In this document: positions 58,441-64,000 of the stretch, in pieces
Layout: each line of letters starts with the position of its first letter
Numbering within the stretch: position 1 is the stretch's first letter
NCBI RefSeq assembly: GCF_036373705.1
Contig: NC_089866.1
Coordinates: 3,192,001-3,256,000 of the forward strand
Origin: Amia ocellicauda
Taxonomy: Eukaryota; Chordata; Actinopteri; Amiiformes; Amiidae
Direction of reading: 5' to 3'
DNA: 64,000 bases
The notes under the pieces: generated by a model
The model's input: the letters and a program-made list of their open reading frames with translations, nothing else
What the model was told of the DNA's origin: nothing
The model's database searches: none
Made by a program: the position numbers and the translations under genes

Positions 58441-60960
58441 TTAAAGAGGTGTCATTTATTAACAGAATTTAAAAGAAAAAGCCCTTGAACCACAAATATC
58501 TTATTTTACACCCGCCTTAACAATGTCTTCAGTGCTTAACCACATTTTTACACAGTAAGTGAAATTCAACACAGCGTTCTGAGCCTGGGTTTCTCTCAAC
58601 AAGGGGACTGTGTATACTGTGATGGCAGTATTGTGGGTGATTGCAGTATGATGTTTTTAACACTCGCAACATGATGTCGCCTTTTTCTTTCATAGACTCA
58701 AAGCTTAGTGTGGAAACTAGACAGCAGAGGGCAGCATTTGCAAAAGTTTGTGTTTGTGAGCTGTGCAAGATAAAAGGGCTTGAAAGTGGAGAAGAAGGGG
58801 GTGTTTTTTTTTAATCAGTGACATGCTTTGTGTGACAACGTGTTCATTTTCTACATTTGAACCCTTAGTTCATCAGAGTTCCCAATTCCTAGTACTAGTC
58901 ACACCATTTACAACAAACAAAAAAATAATAATAATGCATACATTCACCTAAACCTTTCATCCATTGAGAATGCACACATTCAGAAATATACAGACCCTGT
59001 ATTTAAACACTCACTGCCAGTTCCTGGTTATCACCTGTGTAGTAATGCACTGATCTGATGGTGAACGTGTCGGCTTTTCTCTCTCAGCAAAGAAACAAAC
59101 CACAGAGGGCAGATGACACTCACAGTGAAGAACAGGAAATGGGAATTTTGCAAGTCAAAATTTCATCATATTTGTACTGGTTTCACTACTGGTACCGTTA
59201 GTCTCCAAATCTTTAATGTTTCTGTTGTAACTGAGCCAGAATTAGATATTCTTAATGTAGGAGTGTATTTCTGTATTCCTGAGCTGGCATGTGAAGCTTA
59301 GAGTGGATTCTGCTGTGAATTCACATCGTCAGACTGGCTCTGCCAACTCAAGCAGGATGTAATTGTATTTATTTATTTATTGGCCTTGCGTATTAACCCA
59401 GTGTCTTGGGGGTTAAACCCCGTTGATAGTTGGGTTCTGCTGTCTCAGATTGGTCATATTTGAAAAGTTAAACCCTCCTCTTCAAAATAAACTGAAGCAA
59501 AGCGAGGTAAAAACATTGACAGCTTTATCTTACTTTTTATCTGTGTAACAGATACATTTCAGTGGTTAACAGCCAAGCCAGGTTGATCGCCTCTCTATGC
59601 GAGAGCGGTGCGCTGTTTAATGCTGTGTCATGGGCAGGTCCTGCAATGACGGTGGACCAGTTCCCCTGAACTTCTCCAGTTACAGAGATCGACTGTGAGA
59701 TCATCAGTCATGAGGTATGAAACCGCACCAGGGGAATGTTGTTTTCAGTACACATGGCATTCAAATTCATACTAAATTTAAAAAACAACAACAATGTATG
59801 GATAACTCTGTGTGTGTGTGTGTGTGGTGTTTGCCACCATACAGCTCAATTTGACATTGAAGAAATGCATCTGCTACAACACAACTCTTCCATCATACTA
59901 TGGTAAACCACATGACTCAGGTTGAACAATAATGACTTCAGCGTTTGTGAACAGGAAGCAAGGTTTAGAAAAAGCTTGTTTTTTAGTAGCAGGTAAGAGA
60001 TGTGTGATGGACAAAAACCCTGAGGATACCCTGGGGAAAAAAGTGTCAGGATGTAATTGCTGAAATATTTTTAAGTAATTAGTGTAAGAAAAACATGAGG
60101 ATATTTAACATTTTAATTTCAAAACTCACCCACTTGTGAATGTGACAGGGAAAAACCTAAACTAGTTCTTCAAATACAACCGATACACTTTGAGGACATA
60201 TAATACAATTATTGTAATTGTGGACCCACCCTAGTGTGTTGAAATACTGCAGCAGGCAACAGTCCAATACAGTCCTCTGAGTAAAAGAAAAAAAATCACA
60301 CGGTTTTAATTTGTTTTCACTGCTAAGATAAATATTTTCCTTTTGCTCGTTTCAGCCTTTCCTATCACCAGTACAAAATGAATGAATAAGACATCATAGC
60401 AATGAATGCTGTTAAAGTTTAAATTTTACTACCTGTATTCTTCCTGGTTTCTGAAAAACTGAAATGACGTGTTCAAGGCTCAGTTGTATTTAGTTAGGAC
60501 CGTAACATGACCTTTTACTTTCAAACTGCTTATCTTATTCTTGTATGTTTGAGTTCCTGGGATAAGTACAGGCCTGCGTTTCCCTCCTCTTATTCAAGTT
60601 TACTGGAAAGGGGGAAGTGTGTGCCAGGTCATGTTACCTAGTGGAGCTAGTCTCTCTCAACTTGTTCACAGCAGACTTAACTCCTTCGCAAAGGAATTAT
60701 CACCATTCTAATTGAACTGTAATTTGAAACACCTATCCTTGCGTTTCAAATAATATACATGCCAGAAATTTCACAAAGTGGAAAGTGTCAGAGAAAGGGA
60801 ATGATGTCTGCAGGACTGGATCAACTATGATAAAAAATATACATGTCAAGGTTATTACTGCATTGTGATGTGGTTGAGGCTACCCACAGGGATTCTTAGA
60901 TTTCATACTCTTTCATAAAATCCTTACTATCATATTATTTGCACCTGAAAGAAACATGCA
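58441..60960. other. Intergenic DNA between two convergent genes
   Basis: No exon recognised between the ends of GGA2 (plus) and the cytokine-receptor gene (minus). A CTCF-like motif lies at 58721-58734 and a GT run at about 59810-59825. Confidence 0.5.
58721..58734 (+). promoter_or_regulatory. Candidate CTCF-binding motif
   Basis: ACAGCAGAGGGCAG matches 13 of 14 positions of the CTCF core consensus CCASYAGRKGGCRS. It lies in the short gap between the convergent GGA2 and receptor genes. Motif match only. Confidence 0.45.
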
Positions 60961-60984
60961 ACAGACTGAGAAAATAAGCAAATG

Positions 60985-63088
60985 TTTATTAAAGTGAAGA
61001 TGCATTGTGTAATCGAATAATAAAGTTCTCAAAGTGACTCCACGCATTCCAAACCATTGTAGTTAAGAGCACGAAGTTTGCCAATTGGAAGCAGATTGCA
61101 AAAAGTATTGTGGAAGTATTTAAACAACAGCTGCATCCCTTAAAAAAAGGAGAATCTCATAAGCTATGATTGTTTTACGATGTACTTAAGACTATATGTG
61201 ATTCCTCCACGGAGTATTGCAGATCAGAGCGCAACAAATTTTAATGAAAAACTTATCAATATGGTTTTGTAAATGGTAACTAAATCTGCAGTTCTAACAA
61301 AGGTTGAAAATTAAAAAAGAAATCTTCAGGTACACTATCATGTCTGTTGTTATACAACATCACTGAACATTTACAGAACTGGAGATGTACCAGGGAATGG
61401 AGACCTTTAACAACTTCACAACTGTCAAAATACATTCTCTGTACAATATATAAATTTTTAACAGGCCAAAGAATTCCTAAGAATTGGCAACATTAACAAT
61501 AACAACCCAAAAATGTAAACATGACAGGCTAGTCTTTAAAAACAACCATTACTTAGTGTTGCGTTACGTCTCTCTTGTTGGCCGAAATATTTGCGATTCA
61601 GTAAAAGCTACAAGTGTAATTTGCCATTATGACTGTTTTATGCTGTGCCCCCCCCCCCCCCCCAATTCAGAGCCAAAGTCGCATTTCTCATGGTTTGACA
61701 CAATTTCTTTTCAACAGAAAGCGGCACGTTTAAAGGACTGTAGTCACACTGGGACACCCCCTGATGGCAGGGAGCAAAGGCAACCCTGTCGGTGCGCATC
61801 TTATCTTCAAGGAATCCAGCCTCCTGTGGGCCAGCCACCCGCACTGACGCTGGCATCATCGAGGGGAGGTTTCTAAAGCTGCCTAGTAAAGCACCCTCTA
61901 GCAAAGATGAATAGTCATCTGACAGTAAAAATACATTCTCCTGTGATGTGTTAGTCAAATTAGTCTGGTGAATGCTCCCATCCATCCTGCTAAAAGGGCC
62001 CTATAGGTGGCACCCTGCTTATCTCCATTCCTGCCTGTTGAAAAATATGGCTTCTGCAAGTAAGTTGTTGGTTAAATTAAGCACAGAACTGCGCTGCATG
62101 GGACAAGATGTAGAAGCACGGTGGCCCCTTGCTCCCTCGCCCTATCTTCACCCTTCACTGAAACGTTCTTGTGTGTTTGTAAACGCAGGCCCCGTTGATA
62201 AAGCACTGTCACCTTCCTGTTGTCCATAGAATTCCCATCAATGAGGAGCAAAACAGACACATAAATAAAGCAAACATTTTCACAATTGTTTCCAAAGACT
62301 GTTAAGCAATGGTTTCTAAACATCTGAGCCCCTACTAAGCGAAACACGCTGTAAACTTGGATTGTGTGGTTTGGCACTTCCTCTATTACTGTGCAATTAG
62401 GAAGTCTCACTGTCAAACACATCAGTATGTTAAGAGTCCTCTTGCTACACTTATGAACCTTTTAAATACATTTTTCCTCTCGATCTACTCTTGCCTTCTG
62501 ATTTTGAAAAACTGCTCTGTACCGCACTAATCTATCCAGTGCCTCGATGGTTAACTTCCTCCATAATTTTAAAAGGAGACCAAAACCAGTAGACTAAGCA
62601 CACCAGACCAAACCAAGCAAACCACACAACACCGCAAAGGAGAAAAAAACCCAAACCGCACTAAAAACATGATGTCATTGTAGACCTTACGAGAAATGCC
62701 TCCTTCTGGGTGGCTTTGATCGGGCTGTGGGGTGTTACCAACAGCAAGACCATCTTGGACAAGCTTTTGCAAATTTCATAGCTGTTTAGAGAAGACGTAA
62801 GTTGCTACAGAGACATGAGGGAGTGAACCTGTTACTAATACCCTGACACAGGGAGGTTACAATAGGCTGTATTTTAACTTTTGAAAGTACCACCAAACAA
62901 AAGAGAAATGGGGAGTAATCTACCAATTTTAAACGCACATAAAAATAACTATATACAAAAAATAAGATCACTTTTGTATGTAATTTTGGCCTAGGTAATC
63001 ATAATGAGTATACAATACAGATGTTGTAGTGATAGGAGTACTTCTGATCAAAAATACTTGTTTCCTGATTGGTGGTGCTTTGCGATCA
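60985..63088 (-). terminator. 3' untranslated region of the cytokine-receptor gene
   Basis: The minus-strand stop codon at 63089-63091 is followed by about 2.1 kb without coding features, to an AATAAA at 60985-60990. A run of 16 C at 61648-61663 would be 16 G in the transcript. Other AATAAA-like signals exist, so the length is a guess. Confidence 0.45.
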
Positions 63089-64000
63089 TTACAGTTTCTT
63101 ATAAGAATAGTCCAAACAGTGTTGCATCGTGGCCAGGGAGTCCAAATCCAAGCTACACTGAGACCCGGAGTCCGCTTCGCTTTCACCACGCAGCTTTTGC
63201 AGGCTCTGGTATGACGAATCGCTGACATCATATGTTCCCGTGTGTGTCAGGGTCTCGTCCAAGTCCGGGAAGATGTGCAGTTCTGGTCTCTTCGAAGGTG
63301 CCATGTGTCCGGAAAGGTGTATGAATGGCTTCTCATTGTCCGTGTTTTCAGTCGTATTTTGTAAGGGTTGGTAGCCTTCGTCACAGAATGGCAGACTACC
63401 AACTGATGCCGGGAGTCCAGCATAAGCAGGGTTTGCACTGCAGACCAGCAGTTCTGCGATCCGCTGCTCAAAGGCTTTGGGGTCGTGATCCACAGCCACC
63501 ATGTTGAAATCAGCCGCGCCCGAGCTGCCCTGCAAGACGGAGTCACTGAAGCTCTGATACTCATCCATCATCGTGACAACCTCTGGGGCTGACGGCACGG
63601 TACCACTCATGCCTTGAGCCTTTTCATTCAGCTGCTCTGGAAACCATGCAGGATTTTCCACGGAGCCAAGTCTCGCTGGTAGAGGACCGGTCTCACTGCC
63701 GTCCAATGCCTGGTACTCCGAGACAGTAAGCACAAGAGTATCTGACGGAATGGGGGCTTTCATAGAGCCTACCGCCACCGGACAGCTCTGAAGGTCCTTG
63801 CCCTGTTGGGTTTGTGAAGCGCTCTTCAGGGCATGATGGCGAGAGCCACAGCACATGAGTGACTGCGCACAGAAAGGTGGCCTTTCACTCAAGACTAAAT
63901 CGTGGGAGCTTGCAGACACCCAGGAGTAAGGGATGCTTTTGTACCCAGATTCAGAGGAACAGCATGAGCCCTCGGAGCCACAGAGATGCTTCAGTTGGCC
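63089..64000 (-). CDS. Cytoplasmic tail of a class I cytokine receptor, IL4R-like (last exon, partial)
   Basis: The frame is open from the window edge (GQLKHLCGSEGSCCSSESGY...) to the stop at 63089, 303 residues, all in one exon. It is Ser/Pro-rich, without membrane segment or enzyme motif. It is dotted with tyrosine motifs of one style: GYKSIPY, EYQALDG, DEYQSFSDS, NPAYAGLP, EGYQPLQN, SSYQSLQK and a terminal DYSYKKL. Class I receptor tails dock STATs through such tyrosines; the Y-[KQ]-x-[FL] form resembles the STAT6-docking GYKxF motifs of IL4R. IL4R and IL21R are also linked on human 16p12, some megabases from GGA2. IL21R or another common-gamma-chain partner remains possible. The upstream exons (ligand-binding domain, membrane helix) lie beyond 64000. 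Confidence 0.65.
   Translation of the reverse strand, partial: GQLKHLCGSEGSCCSSESGYKSIPYSWVSASSHDLVLSERPPFCAQSLMCCGSRHHALKSASQTQQGKDLQSCPVAVGSMKAPIPSDTLVLTVSEYQALDGSETGPLPARLGSVENPAWFPEQLNEKAQGMSGTVPSAPEVVTMMDEYQSFSDSVLQGSSGAADFNMVAVDHDPKAFEQRIAELLVCSANPAYAGLPASVGSLPFCDEGYQPLQNTTENTDNEKPFIHLSGHMAPSKRPELHIFPDLDETLTHTGTYDVSDSSYQSLQKLRGESEADSGSQCSLDLDSLATMQHCLDYSYKKL

Noticed and set aside
1-64000. CRISPR arrays, operons, ribosome binding sites or bacterial genes
   Set aside because: Intron-exon structure and vertebrate repeats throughout exclude a prokaryotic reading; no regularly spaced direct repeats were seen.

Overview
The window is vertebrate nuclear DNA, most likely from a ray-finned fish. 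Genes are split into many short exons with GT-AG introns. Proteins match vertebrate families closely. Introns and intergenic DNA are AT-rich and carry fish-type repeats: a Tc1 transposon, a CR1-like LINE with a GDSL-esterase ORF1, hAT elements, tRNA-derived SINE-like copies and many ATT microsatellites. The LINE 3' end resembles families I associate with non-teleost or early-branching fishes; the species cannot be fixed from this alone.

Layout. 1-3751 (minus): the 5' part of a secreted-protein gene I do not recognise, built from very short exons whose phases join exactly; a Tc1 copy sits in one of its introns. 3752-20400: a repeat-rich gene desert containing a decayed CR1-like LINE (about 13386-17040, minus), a second LINE copy with a nested insertion (6166-6868), a small MITE, SINE-like fragments and an LTR-like stretch. 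20400-23989 (minus): UBFD1, seven coding exons. 25346-33174 (plus): an MFSD11/UNC93-like transporter, 13 coding exons. 35315-41252 (plus): EARS2, mitochondrial glutamyl-tRNA synthetase, nine coding exons. 42183-56894 (plus): a GGA adaptor, best called GGA2, 17 coding exons, with a solo LTR and an hAT element in its introns. 63089-64000 (minus): the last coding exon of a class I cytokine receptor, probably IL4R-like, running off the right edge.

For UBFD1, MFSD11, EARS2 and GGA2 I joined every exon by hand; reading frame is kept across all junctions and the predicted lengths (283, 446, 571, 612 residues) are close to the families' usual sizes, apart from a longer EARS2 N-terminus. UBFD1, EARS2 and GGA2 are neighbours on human 16p12, so this is a conserved block; the MFSD11-type gene inside it is unexpected relative to human. 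The genes do not form one pathway: UBFD1 is a ubiquitin-like protein, MFSD11 a membrane transporter-like protein, EARS2 serves mitochondrial translation, GGA2 sorts cargo at the trans-Golgi, and the receptor signals in immunity.

The most unusual signal is a roughly 100-base GC-rich module present three times in the same orientation: just upstream of the MFSD11 start, just upstream of the GGA2 start, and about 0.7 kb further on inside GGA2 intron 1. Each copy has an inverted CCAAT box held at fixed spacing between two TGCGCAGA-type palindromic boxes. It looks like a dispersed promoter module or a small mobile element that supplies promoters.
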